DNA of 64,000 bases from the NCBI GenBank assembly GCA_021821055.1, contig JAKACX010000003.1, positions 36,156 through 100,155 of the forward strand, written 5' to 3'. Made by a program: the position numbers and the translations under genes. Shown piece by piece: positions 8,548 to 16,600 of the stretch. The notes under the pieces are model-generated. The model was not told where the DNA came from and did no database searches. It saw only the letters and a list, made by a program, of their open reading frames with translations. Source of the stretch: Bacillota bacterium. GTDB taxonomy: Bacteria; Bacillota; Bacilli; Alicyclobacillales; SLC66. Numbering within the stretch: position 1 is the first letter of the stretch; every line of letters starts with the position of its first letter.

Positions 8548-9540
8548 TTAACGCCCCAGACTGGGGAATGCAACAAATTTCTTGGCCTGTTCATCCCACA
8601 ACCGATAGCCGAGCGCCCGCAGGCTGGCGAGCAGTCCCACACTCGGCACACCGCAGAGTGCGAGTTTCTGTTCGTGAAACCCCTTCAGGTTGTAGTTTGG
8701 CACGCGCGAACTCAGGTGGTGAATGTGGTGGTACCCGATATTGCCCACCATCCACTGCAGCACTCCCGGCAGCTTATAGAACGAACTCCCACGCAGGGCT
8801 GCGGAGACGTAATCCCAGTCCTTCGCCGGCTCAAAGTACGCGCCGTCGAAATGATGCTGGACGTAAAACAGCCAGATGCCGGCCATCGAGGCGAGATAGA
8901 GAATCGGGCCCTCGACGAGCAGGAACGATTTCCAGCCGAGCAGCCAGCATGCGAGCGCAATCGCAAGCGCAAGCCCCATATTGGTCGCACGCGTGTTACG
9001 ACGCTCGGTCCGGCCCGCGCGTCTCGTGTTGTAACGGTAGGCGACAAGAATCATGTAGACAGGGCCCACGCCGAACATGAAAAACGGGTTGCGGTAGATG
9101 TGATACGCTATTTTTCTCCATTTTGACGCAGCCAGGTATTCATCCACGGTCAGGATCCAGATATCCCCGATGCCCCTGCGGTCCAGATTACCGCTGCTCG
9201 CATGGTGAATGGCGTGCTCGTTTTTCCAGCGATAGTAGGGGAAGGCCGCGAGGAGGCCCGTGATGATGCCCGTAATCTCATTGGCCAGTTTGTTCGGAAA
9301 GAACGCGTAGTGACAGCAATCGTGAAACAGAATGAATGTGCGAATCAGGAACCCCGCCGCAAGCATGACAAATACCATCGTAAGCCAATACGAGAGGGAG
9401 AGGCTGAAGTACGCCAGGCACCAGAGAACAAGAAACGGGGCGATCGTGTTGACCAACTGCCACGCGCTCCTGCCCACGCGCGGGCGCTCGTACGGCGCCA
9501 CTTCCTGCTTCCAGTCGCGCGCTGCATTCTGACCGATCAT
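8548..9540 (-). CDS. Membrane fatty acid desaturase
   Basis: An integral-membrane di-iron desaturase of 330 residues that would introduce a double bond into acyl chains of membrane lipids. All three histidine boxes are present: HDCCH (about residue 93), HAIHH (about residue 130) and HHIHH (about residue 274). About four hydrophobic segments surround them, starting with LVNTIAPFLVLWCLAYFSLS. Length and boxes fit the DesA/Des (delta-5 phospholipid desaturase) type of Bacilli. GAGGAAG precedes the ATG. It lies between comFC and yvyF, where no link to competence or flagella is expected, and may serve membrane-fluidity adaptation. No two-component DesK/DesR pair is next to it. Confidence 0.92.
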   Translation of the reverse strand: MIGQNAARDWKQEVAPYERPRVGRSAWQLVNTIAPFLVLWCLAYFSLSLSYWLTMVFVMLAAGFLIRTFILFHDCCHYAFFPNKLANEITGIITGLLAAFPYYRWKNEHAIHHASSGNLDRRGIGDIWILTVDEYLAASKWRKIAYHIYRNPFFMFGVGPVYMILVAYRYNTRRAGRTERRNTRATNMGLALAIALACWLLGWKSFLLVEGPILYLASMAGIWLFYVQHHFDGAYFEPAKDWDYVSAALRGSSFYKLPGVLQWMVGNIGYHHIHHLSSRVPNYNLKGFHEQKLALCGVPSVGLLASLRALGYRLWDEQAKKFVAFPSLGR

Positions 9541-9569
9541 AACCGGTTCTTCCTCTCCTCAAGCGGACC

Positions 9570-10298
9570 TTACCTCGCCACCGTCAGGACGTGCACGGAA
9601 ACCGCACCGTGCTGGAACAGCACGCGCGCACAAGCATCGGCCGTTCCGCCCGTCGTCAACACATCGTCCACAAGGAGGAACTCGCGCCCGCGCACCGCAT
9701 CCGCTCCGAAATCGCCATTCAAGGCAAACGCGCCCTCCATGGCCCGCAGGCGCTCCTCACGCGTCACCGTGGTCTGACTCTGGTCAAGCCGGACCCTGGC
9801 CAGCGGGCGGGCCGTCTTAAGGCGCAACCTCGCGCTGAGCACTAGGGCGATCTCCTCGGCCTGATTGAACCCGCGGCGCTTTTGTTTCACAGGGTGCAAT
9901 GGCACCGGTGCAACAAGCATGTGTCGATCATCTCCATGATACCGCACATACGTCTCCACAAGCCATTCACCAATAATTGGAATCAACTCGCGTTTGCCTT
10001 GATACTTGAGCGCCTTGATCGCCTGTTCCGCGATTCCGTCGTAGTGCGCGTACGCACGCGCCGTGAAAAATACGTGCGATTCTCGTTGACAGTCCGCGCA
10101 CAGCGCACCCTGCCGCACTCTGCCGCAGACGCGGCACATGGGCTCGCTCACCGCATGGACTCCGGCCAGGCACTGTTCACACAACTCAGGGCCGCGCAAG
10201 ACGCGCCACCACCCCGCGAGCGCGCCGCCGCACAGCACGCAGCGCGGACTCTCTGGAAAGAGCAGTCCCAGGGCCGTCCCCCTCCAAGTCCTGCTCAC
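9570..10298 (-). CDS. comFC: ComFC-type phosphoribosyltransferase-like competence protein
   Basis: ComFC works with ComFA in uptake of transforming DNA. The protein is about 242 residues. The N-terminal half carries two CxxC pairs (CVLCGG, CEQC) followed by CRVCG and CADC for zinc. The C-terminal half is a PRTase fold with the PRPP-binding loop in FLLVDDVLTTGGT and the family segment PVPLHPVKQKRRGFNQAE. I chose the GTG at 10298, preceded by GGGAGGG, rather than upstream in-frame starts inside degV. No comFA helicase gene lies between degV and comFC, although B. subtilis has one. The degV gene ends 14 bases upstream, so the two are likely co-transcribed. Confidence 0.9.
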   Translation of the reverse strand: MSRTWRGTALGLLFPESPRCVLCGGALAGWWRVLRGPELCEQCLAGVHAVSEPMCRVCGRVRQGALCADCQRESHVFFTARAYAHYDGIAEQAIKALKYQGKRELIPIIGEWLVETYVRYHGDDRHMLVAPVPLHPVKQKRRGFNQAEEIALVLSARLRLKTARPLARVRLDQSQTTVTREERLRAMEGAFALNGDFGADAVRGREFLLVDDVLTTGGTADACARVLFQHGAVSVHVLTVAR

Positions 10299-10312
10299 CG
10301 ACAGCCCTCCCG

Positions 10313-11194
10313 TCACGCCTGCGGCGGCGGACCGATGTACACCACTCCCGCGTGCCCCGCGCCCAGGTGCACGCCGAGCGTCGGCCCCATGTCCCGCACG
10401 TGCCACTCCACCCGCGGCGCGACGCGTGTCAGCAACTGCGCCAGAGTCGCCGCGTGCTCCGGCGCCGCCGTGTGCACGACCGCCACCTGCGGCGTGCCGG
10501 CCTCATCCAAGGCCGTAGCCTCGCGCCCCGCCCGCTGCGCGAGAACGTCCAGCGCCCGCTGAAACGTCCGCACCTTCTCCTCCACAGAAACCAGACCGTC
10601 TTTCACCGTCAGAATCGGCTTGATCTGCAAGAGCGACCCCAGCAACGCCGCGGCGCCGCCGATCCTGCCGCCGCGGCGCAGACTGTCCAGCGAGTCCACG
10701 GCAATGTAGGCGTGCGACCTCGCCATGAGACGCCGCAAGGTCTCCACAACCTCCGCCTGCCCCCCGCCGCGCGACGCCACGCGCGCCGCGGCGGCCACCA
10801 CCTGGCCCAGCGCGTACGACGTCGTCCCGGAGTCAATCAACTCGATCGCTCCGTCCATAGCCGCCCCGGAATCCATCACCATCTTGCGCGCCGTTTCCGC
10901 CGCCGCGACCGTTCCGCTCAGCTTGCGGCTGATGAACGCACCCACAATCGCGTCGTGGCTCGTCAGAAGATCGCTGAACACGTCCGCGAACGCCGTCGGC
11001 GACGGCTGCGATGTCGTCGGCAACACGCCTCCCCCGGCCAGGCGGCGGTAGAACTCCGCCGGCGTGAGTTCCGCCCGGTCGAGCAGCGTCTCATCCCCGA
11101 ACCCGATCTGCAGCGGCACCATCGCGACGCCAAGACGCCTGGCTTCTTCGATTGTCAGATCCGCCGTGCTGTCTGTGACCAACGCCACCCGCAT
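10313..11194 (-). CDS. degV: DegV family fatty-acid-binding protein
   Basis: DegV/FakB proteins bind a fatty acid and present it to the FakA kinase for phospholipid synthesis. The 293-residue sequence opens with VALVTDSTADLTIEEARRLG, then VLPTTSQPSP and the later SGTVAAAETARKM and DSLDSLRRGGRIGGAAALLG segments, which are the family hallmarks. ATG start at 11194 behind GGAGGG. degV next to comFA/comFC is also seen in B. subtilis. An extended -10 element (TGCTATCAT at 11235-11243) suggests that degV has its own promoter, separate from the upstream phoPR genes. Confidence 0.93.
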   Translation of the reverse strand: MRVALVTDSTADLTIEEARRLGVAMVPLQIGFGDETLLDRAELTPAEFYRRLAGGGVLPTTSQPSPTAFADVFSDLLTSHDAIVGAFISRKLSGTVAAAETARKMVMDSGAAMDGAIELIDSGTTSYALGQVVAAAARVASRGGGQAEVVETLRRLMARSHAYIAVDSLDSLRRGGRIGGAAALLGSLLQIKPILTVKDGLVSVEEKVRTFQRALDVLAQRAGREATALDEAGTPQVAVVHTAAPEHAATLAQLLTRVAPRVEWHVRDMGPTLGVHLGAGHAGVVYIGPPPQA

Positions 11195-11234
11195 ACGCGT
11201 CCGTCCCTCCGTCGTCCGGCTTCCTGTACATATT

Positions 11235-11243
11235 ATGATAGCA
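11235..11243 (-). promoter_or_regulatory. Probable extended -10 promoter for degV-comFC
   Basis: On the minus strand the sequence TGCTATCAT fits an extended -10 (TGnTATAAT) with no good -35 element. It lies about 40 bases before the degV start. Weak evidence from sequence alone. Confidence 0.4.
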
Positions 11244-11313
11244 CAGGCGCCTCAGGAACCGGCAGCATTCAGGACATGCAGTTTTGCATACAGCGTCCCG
11301 TACGAGTGCGCCT

Positions 11314-11391
11314 CAGACCTCTTCGCCAGACCTCGCCCTCAGACCCCACCCTCAGACCCCACCCTCAGACCTCGCCCTCAGACCCCACCCC
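11314..11391. repeat. Six 13-bp tandem repeats, G-rich on the minus strand
   Basis: Six consecutive 13-base units occur: CAGACCTCTTCGC, CAGACCTCGCCCT, CAGACCCCACCCT twice, CAGACCTCGCCCT and CAGACCCCACCCC. The array spans the phoR stop codon and the phoR-degV gap. The minus (transcribed) strand carries many GGG and GGGG runs, so a G-quadruplex in RNA or DNA is possible. Unit number probably varies between strains. Confidence 0.85.
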
Positions 11392-12703
11392 CGGACTGTC
11401 CCCGGTAAGCCGGAATGTCGAAAAAGAACTGGCTGCCCTTGCCCACTTCGGACTGCACCCCGACGTGCCCGCCGTGCACCTCCACGATGTGCTTCACGAT
11501 CGCCAGGCCCAGCCCCGTTCCGCCCGACTGGCGGCTGCGCGCCTTGTCGACGCGGTAGAACCGTTCGAACACGCGCCCGATGTCGGACGGCGGAATGCCC
11601 ACGCCGGTGTCCTCCACCGTGACAACCACCCTGTCCGCCTGCACCTTCGCCCGCAACCGGATCCATCCTCCAGACGGCGTGAACTGCAGCGCATTGCTCG
11701 CCAGGTTGATCAGCACCTGCTTGAGCCGGTCCTTGTCCGCGTACGCCATGATCCCGTCCGTCTCCTCGGACACCTCCAGCCCCACGCCGGCTTCCGCCGC
11801 CCGTCCCGAGAGCGCCCCGGCCACCTGCTCAAACAGGCGCAGCACCGGCACCGGCTGCAGGTCCAGCCGCGTCTGCTTCGCTTCAATGCGCGACAGATCG
11901 AGCAGGTCCTCCACCAGCCGGCCCAGCCGATCCGCCTCTTCCTTCATGATTTGCACAAATTCCCGCGCCGTGGGCGGATCCGCCAACGCCCCATCCAGAA
12001 GAGTCTCCGCAAAACCCTTGAGACCCGTGATGGGTGTGCGCAACTCATGCGACACATTGGCGACAAAGTCACTCCGCATCCGCTCCAGACGCCGCCATTC
12101 GCTGACGTCGTGCAGGAGCACCACCGCGCCGGAAATCGTGCCGCTCGACTGCAGGATGGGCGTCACGTTCGCTTCGAGCGTCAACTCCTGCGGCTTGTGG
12201 AACTGAACCTCGCGCTTTTGCACCGAGCCGAGCGCGATCGTCTCATCGACAATCGACGCCAGACCGTAGTGGTGCCCGAGCTCCCAGTGCCACCTGCCGA
12301 TCATCTCCACTTCCGTCAGTCCGAACAGGCGCTCCGCCGCCTCATTGGCCAGCACCACCCGCCCCGCCCGGTCAATCACGATCACCCCGCTCAGGATGTG
12401 GCTGAGCACGCCGGCCATCTTGCTGCGCTCCTGAAGCGTCTCCTCGCGTTCCTCGCCAATCGCCGACGTCAGCGCGTGGATCCGCTCCGCCAAGTGGTCG
12501 AGGTCGTCGCGCCAGTTTGCGTCCGCGTGTCCCGCATCCGGCCCGTCGAGCGCGCGCCCCTCGTCGAGCGCCGCATTGATGGCGACCATCAGTTCACGGT
12601 GCGTCCGCTTGACGCCGACCAATTTTGCCGACAGCCACACCGTCGCTCCGGCGAACAGCGTTGCCAGCACCGTCATGCTGTCAGACACGACCTGCCCCGG
12701 CAC
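11378..12703 (-). CDS. phoR: PhoR-like sensor histidine kinase
   Basis: The membrane sensor kinase partner of the adjacent PhoP. There is one N-terminal hydrophobic segment (about residues 8-30), then a linker, a PAS domain (about 95-200, ILSGVIVIDRAGRVVLANEA), and a HisKA domain with phospho-acceptor His near residue 219 in FVANVSHELRTPI. The HATPase domain has N (INLASNALQFT), G1 (VEDTGVGIP) and G2 (GGTGLGLAIVKHI) boxes. At 441 residues it lacks the large extracellular domain and second membrane helix of B. subtilis PhoR, so it may sense the PstSCAB-PhoU state rather than an external signal. It starts directly after phoP. The last residues (GQSGGGV) are encoded by the 13-bp repeat array. 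Confidence 0.92.
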   Translation of the reverse strand: MPGQVVSDSMTVLATLFAGATVWLSAKLVGVKRTHRELMVAINAALDEGRALDGPDAGHADANWRDDLDHLAERIHALTSAIGEEREETLQERSKMAGVLSHILSGVIVIDRAGRVVLANEAAERLFGLTEVEMIGRWHWELGHHYGLASIVDETIALGSVQKREVQFHKPQELTLEANVTPILQSSGTISGAVVLLHDVSEWRRLERMRSDFVANVSHELRTPITGLKGFAETLLDGALADPPTAREFVQIMKEEADRLGRLVEDLLDLSRIEAKQTRLDLQPVPVLRLFEQVAGALSGRAAEAGVGLEVSEETDGIMAYADKDRLKQVLINLASNALQFTPSGGWIRLRAKVQADRVVVTVEDTGVGIPPSDIGRVFERFYRVDKARSRQSGGTGLGLAIVKHIVEVHGGHVGVQSEVGKGSQFFFDIPAYRGQSGGGV

Positions 12704-12705
12704 GG

Positions 12706-13401
12706 TTACGCATCTCCCCTGACAAACTTGTACCCGACGCCGCGCACCGTCTTGATGTGTTGCGGCGACTTTGGATCCTGTTCAATCTTGTCCCGCAGGT
12801 GGCTGATATGCACGTCCACCAGCCGCGTGTCGCCCGCGTACTCGTAGCCCCACACCCGGTCCAGCAACTGGTCGCGGCTGACCACGCGGTCCGCGTGCTT
12901 GAGCAGATAGTGCAGCAGTTCAAATTCCCGCGGCGTCAATTCCACAGGCTGTCCGCGCATCGTCACCTCGTATTTCTCCAGATCCAGCCGCAGCGGCCCG
13001 GCGTCGATCGTCGCGCCCGGGTTTGCCGGTTCCTCCGGGTTGCGCCGCAGCACCGCCCTGGCGCGCGCCACCAGTTCCCGCGGGCTGAACGGCTTAGTCA
13101 CGTAATCGTCGGCGCCCATCTCCAAACCGAGCACCCTGTCGATCTCTTCGCCGCGCGCGGTCAGCATGATGATAGGAATCTTCGCCTGCTCCTGGCGCAG
13201 CCGCTTGCAGAGTTCCATTCCGCCGATGCCGGGGAGCATCAGGTCCAAAATCAACAGGTCGTAGCGCTGCTGGTGCACCATCTCCAGCGCCACTGAACCG
13301 TTTTCCGCAACCGTGACGTCATACCCCGCCTGAGCCAGATTGTATTCGACCAACTTGCGGATCGGCTCTTCGTCATCCACCACAAGTACTCTGTCCGCCA
13401 C
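12706..13401 (-). CDS. phoP: PhoP-like response regulator (OmpR/PhoB class)
   Basis: A two-domain DNA-binding regulator of 231 residues. The receiver has the acidic pocket (VVDDEE, residues 7-12), the phospho-acceptor Asp53 in LLILDLMLPG, and the conserved Lys in YVTKPFSPRE. The C-terminal winged helix includes ELTPREFELLHYLLKHADRV and ends with TVRGVGYKFV. The start is the GTG at 13401, preceded by AAAGGTGGAG; longer in-frame extensions run into recD2. Phosphate control is inferred from homology to PhoP/PhoB, the adjacent phoU and the Pho-box-like hexamers before phoU (16379-16428). Those hexamers imply that PhoP controls its own operon. Confidence 0.92.
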   Translation of the reverse strand: MADRVLVVDDEEPIRKLVEYNLAQAGYDVTVAENGSVALEMVHQQRYDLLILDLMLPGIGGMELCKRLRQEQAKIPIIMLTARGEEIDRVLGLEMGADDYVTKPFSPRELVARARAVLRRNPEEPANPGATIDAGPLRLDLEKYEVTMRGQPVELTPREFELLHYLLKHADRVVSRDQLLDRVWGYEYAGDTRLVDVHISHLRDKIEQDPKSPQHIKTVRGVGYKFVRGDA

Positions 13402-13415
13402 CTTGGCTCCACCTT

Positions 13416-15677
13416 TCACGTGCCTGGCTGTATGGCCCCTTTGGCACCGCGTTCCCGCTCCAGCCTCCACGGGAGGCGACTGTACCGCCGTGCGACATCC
13501 CCGCGCCGCACGGCCGACTGAAACGCGCCGCGCGACCCCACGATCACCAGCAGCAAACGCGCCCGCGTCATGGCCGTGTAGAGCAGTTGCCTGTTGAGCA
13601 GCACCGTGTGTTCGCGAACGACCGGCAGCACCACGCAGGGGAATTCGCCGCCCTGGCTCTTGTGCACTGAAACCGCGTACGCGTGTACCAGTTGACCGCA
13701 CACCGCCTTGTCAAAACGTACATCGCGCCCCTCCGGCCCCTCCCCGAAGCGGACGGTCACACCATCCTCGTCTAGACCGGCGACAAGCCCGATATCACCA
13801 TTATAGACGTCGCGTTCATAGTCGTTTTTCACATTCATCAATTTGTCCCGCAACCGGATGGTCCGCGCCCCGATCTTGACAGCCGGCGCGTCCGGCGCCG
13901 TCAGCCGGTCACTGAGCCGCGCATTCAGCGCATCCAGCCCGCAGACGCCCTTGCGCATGGGCGCGAGCACCTGCACGCCGGCCACCGCGTCGACCCCGAG
14001 ATACGTCGGCAAGCGCGCCGTCGCCAGTTCAACGACCGTGTCCGCGGCCCTTGCGGGATCGTCCTCTTCGATGAAGTAGTACTCCGAATCCGGCAACCGC
14101 GGCAGGTCCGGCGTCCGCCCCGCGCGCACGGCGTGCGCGGCGAGCACGATCTGACTGTGGCGCGACTGGCGAAAGACCAGTTCCAGTTCATACACCTGCG
14201 CCACGCCCGACGCGATGATGTCGCGCAGCACGCTGCCAGGGCCGACCGGGGGCAACTGCTCCGGGTCGCCGACCAGGAGCAGCCGCGCGTGATCCGGCAA
14301 CGCGTCGAGAAAGTGGGAGAACAGCGGAGCATCGACCATGGACGCTTCATCGACGATAAACAGGTCGCCCTCCAGACGGTGCGCCGGGCCCCGGCCAAAA
14401 CCGAACGACCCGCGCGCCTGCTGGCCGACTTCGAGCAGCCTGTGCATCGTGCGGGCGTCCTCTCCCGCTCCCTCAGCCAGGCGTCTGGCCGCGCGACCGG
14501 TGGGCGCGGACAGAACCACCCTCTCCCCGCGCGCCTGCGCGTCCTGCACGACGCGGCGCATCGTCGTCGTCTTGCCTGTTCCCGGGCCCCCCGTGAGTAC
14601 GACGAGGGAATGGCGCCGCACGGCGCGCGCCGCGGCTTCCTGTGCGGGCGACAATTCCACGCGCCCTTCCCCGGGCGCCGCCACCCCGACTGACGCCGTC
14701 GCCCCGCCGGTTTCCTCCCCCGACGCGTCAACCGCACAACCGCCGTCGGGCGCGTCCCGCCCCGCCGCAAGCTCGTCGCGCCGCGCCAACGCGCACAGTC
14801 GCACGGCGATATTGCGCTCGATCCGGTGCATCCGCGGCAGGTACACCGCCATCGCCCCCGCGTCGTCCGCCTCAAACAGCACGCCGCTCTTGTTGGCGAG
14901 GCCCCCGGCGACCTCGTCCACCAAAGCGACGGGAGCGCCAGTCAACTCCTGCGCCGCCGCCACCCACACCGCGTACGGCAGATAGAGGTGGCCGTCCTCC
15001 TCCGCTTGGTCCAGGGCGTGAAACAGCGCCGCCGTCAGCCTCTCCGGGGCGTGTTCAGGCAACCCCATGGCGCGCGCGATGGCATCCGCCGTACGAAAGC
15101 CGATGCCGCGCACGTCCTCGACGACCTGGTAGGGGTTTGCCCGCAACACCTCCAGCGCGGCCGCACCCCCGCCAAACGTCCGCGCCAGCTTCTCCGCGAG
15201 GTGCAACGGCAGGTCGTGCCCCCGCAAAAAAGTCGCCAACCGCGCCACGTCCCGGTGCTCCACGAAGGCGCGCGCGATCGCCGCCGCCTTCTTGCCCGTG
15301 ACGCCGGGCACCCGCGCAATCTCCTCCGGACGCTGTTGCAACACCTCCAGCGTCTCCAGACCGAACTGCTCCACGATCCGCTTGGCCGTCCGCGGCCCAA
15401 CGCCCTTGAAGCGTCCGCTGGCGAGGAACCGTTCGATGCCGACCAGGCTCGTCGCCGCCTGCTCCGTGCGGGCCAGCACGCGAAATTCCCTGCCGTAGGT
15501 CGCGTGTACATGGAACTCGCCGACGAAGTCGTACTCCATCCCGAGCTTCACGCCCGCCAGATCGCCGACCGCCCGGAGCGTGTCGCCGTCCGCCAGGCGC
15601 ACGCGCACCACGGCGTATCCGCGGTCGCTTTGCAGCAGGAACTTCTCCGCCGTTCCCCGCATCCGCTGCGTCGCCAT
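13416..15677 (-). CDS. recD2: RecD2-type ATP-dependent DNA helicase
   Basis: A 5-prime to 3-prime SF1B helicase that acts without RecBC in Bacillota and takes part in repair and replication-fork maintenance. About 753 residues. The N-terminal region (about 1-90) is OB-like, followed by helix-hairpin-helix repeats (FKGVGPRTAKRIVEQFG, VPGVTGKKAAAIARA). Walker A is GGPGTGKTTT near residue 362 and Walker B FIVDEASMVD near residue 445, with VGDPEQLPPVGPGSVLRDI next. The C-terminal motif is VHKSQGGEFPCVVL and LYTAMTRARLLL. The ATG at 15677 lies next to the phoU stop, so the gene sits inside the phoU-phoPR transcription unit, an unusual place for it. A Gly/Ala-rich insert of about 30 residues precedes Walker A. 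Confidence 0.94.
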   Translation of the reverse strand: MATQRMRGTAEKFLLQSDRGYAVVRVRLADGDTLRAVGDLAGVKLGMEYDFVGEFHVHATYGREFRVLARTEQAATSLVGIERFLASGRFKGVGPRTAKRIVEQFGLETLEVLQQRPEEIARVPGVTGKKAAAIARAFVEHRDVARLATFLRGHDLPLHLAEKLARTFGGGAAALEVLRANPYQVVEDVRGIGFRTADAIARAMGLPEHAPERLTAALFHALDQAEEDGHLYLPYAVWVAAAQELTGAPVALVDEVAGGLANKSGVLFEADDAGAMAVYLPRMHRIERNIAVRLCALARRDELAAGRDAPDGGCAVDASGEETGGATASVGVAAPGEGRVELSPAQEAAARAVRRHSLVVLTGGPGTGKTTTMRRVVQDAQARGERVVLSAPTGRAARRLAEGAGEDARTMHRLLEVGQQARGSFGFGRGPAHRLEGDLFIVDEASMVDAPLFSHFLDALPDHARLLLVGDPEQLPPVGPGSVLRDIIASGVAQVYELELVFRQSRHSQIVLAAHAVRAGRTPDLPRLPDSEYYFIEEDDPARAADTVVELATARLPTYLGVDAVAGVQVLAPMRKGVCGLDALNARLSDRLTAPDAPAVKIGARTIRLRDKLMNVKNDYERDVYNGDIGLVAGLDEDGVTVRFGEGPEGRDVRFDKAVCGQLVHAYAVSVHKSQGGEFPCVVLPVVREHTVLLNRQLLYTAMTRARLLLVIVGSRGAFQSAVRRGDVARRYSRLPWRLERERGAKGAIQPGT

Positions 15678-15679
15678 GG

Positions 15680-16339
15680 CTATATGTTCAGGTCCCGCCG
15701 CACCCCTTGGACCATATAGATGACCCACTCGCCAATGTTTGTCGCGTGGTCGCCGATCCGCTCCAGGTGCTGCGAGACCATCATGAGTTGCGTCGCCTGC
15801 TCCACCGCGGCCGGCGAGGACAGCATCAGATCGAGCAACTCGCGGAAAATTTGCGCGTAGAGGCTGTCCACCTCATCGTCGCGTTGCGCCAGACTCTCTG
15901 CAAGAACGGTATCGCGCCGGATGTAGGCCGTCAAGCCGTCGCGCACCATACCTTCCACAACATTCGCCATCCGCGGGATGTCAATCAGCGGCTTGAGCCA
16001 AGGCTGCCTGTTCATGCGCAGGACCACCTTGGCAATATCCACCGAATGGTCCGCGATCCGCTCCAGGTCCGTGACCGCCTTGAGCGCGGTCCCAAGGATC
16101 CGCAGGTCGCCCGCCATCGGCTGCTGCAGCGCAATCAGGCCGAGCGACCTGGTCTCAATGTCGATCTCCATGTCGTCGATCTGGTCGTCCCCGGCGAGGA
16201 TCTCCTGCGCCAGGTCCGGATTCTGATCCGTCAACGCGCGCACGGCCTTGAAAATGGACTCCTCCACCAGAGCACCCATGCGCAGCAAATCCTGCTGCAG
16301 AACCTCCAAGTCGACGTGAAACTGTCTCCTGGCGTCCAA
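15680..16339 (-). CDS. phoU: PhoU, phosphate signalling regulator
   Basis: PhoU links the Pst phosphate transporter to the PhoR kinase. The 219-residue protein consists of two three-helix bundles, each with the metal-binding E/D-x3-D signature: DDQIDDMEIDIETRSL and ADHSVDIAKVV in the first half, QRDDEVDSLYAQIF and GDHATNIGEWVIYM in the second. The start is a TTG at 16339, eight bases after a GGAGGT; the ATG at 16384 overlaps the Pho box. It is the first gene of the minus-strand unit phoU-recD2-phoP-phoR. No pst genes are in the window. Confidence 0.93.
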   Translation of the reverse strand: MDARRQFHVDLEVLQQDLLRMGALVEESIFKAVRALTDQNPDLAQEILAGDDQIDDMEIDIETRSLGLIALQQPMAGDLRILGTALKAVTDLERIADHSVDIAKVVLRMNRQPWLKPLIDIPRMANVVEGMVRDGLTAYIRRDTVLAESLAQRDDEVDSLYAQIFRELLDLMLSSPAAVEQATQLMMVSQHLERIGDHATNIGEWVIYMVQGVRRDLNI

Positions 16340-16373
16340 TGAAAAACCTCCTTGACACACGCCGGGCATGGCT

Positions 16374-16428
16374 GATTGTATCATGTTTATATTAAGGCTT
16401 TGTCAACGACATGTTAAGAGCTTGTCTA
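16374..16428 (-). promoter_or_regulatory. Pho box (five 11-bp spaced hexamers) and promoter before phoU
   Basis: Read on the minus strand, five TTnACA-like hexamers are spaced by exactly 11 bases: TAGACA (16423-16428), TTAACA (16412-16417), TTGACA (16401-16406), TTAATA (16390-16395) and ATGATA (16379-16384). A -10-like TACAAT (16374-16379) overlaps the last. This matches the B. subtilis PhoP binding rule of TT(A/C/T)A(C/T)A repeats with 5-base gaps placed over the -35 region. The start of phoU lies 35 bases downstream of the -10. Confidence 0.68.
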
Positions 16429-16546
16429 AGGAGCCGCCCCGGGATCGAAGAAACAGTCCGGCCGCCCGAGCCATGATCAGCATGAAAATGATAGATATGA
16501 ACCCCGCGGGAGAATTCTTTCAGAAACAGTTGCGCATTGTGTTCAT

Positions 16547-16577
16547 TTGACGTATGATCTGTTCAGGTCAATAATAA
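16547..16577 (+). promoter_or_regulatory. Probable sigma-A promoter of the XRE/TPR regulator
   Basis: TTGACG (16547-16552) is followed 19 bases later by TAATAA (16572-16577). The gene start at 16601 is 23 bases beyond. The -35 is close to consensus; the spacing is slightly long (18-19). Confidence 0.45.
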
Positions 16578-16600
16578 TTAAGAACACGAGGGACATTCCG

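Noticed and set aside
10352-12847. Very long plus-strand open frame opposite comFC, degV and phoR
   Set aside because: Arg/Pro/His-rich shadow of GC-rich genes; all family motifs are on the minus strand.
13340-15719. Several plus-strand frames opposite recD2 and phoP
   Set aside because: No domains; Walker and helicase motifs lie on the minus strand.
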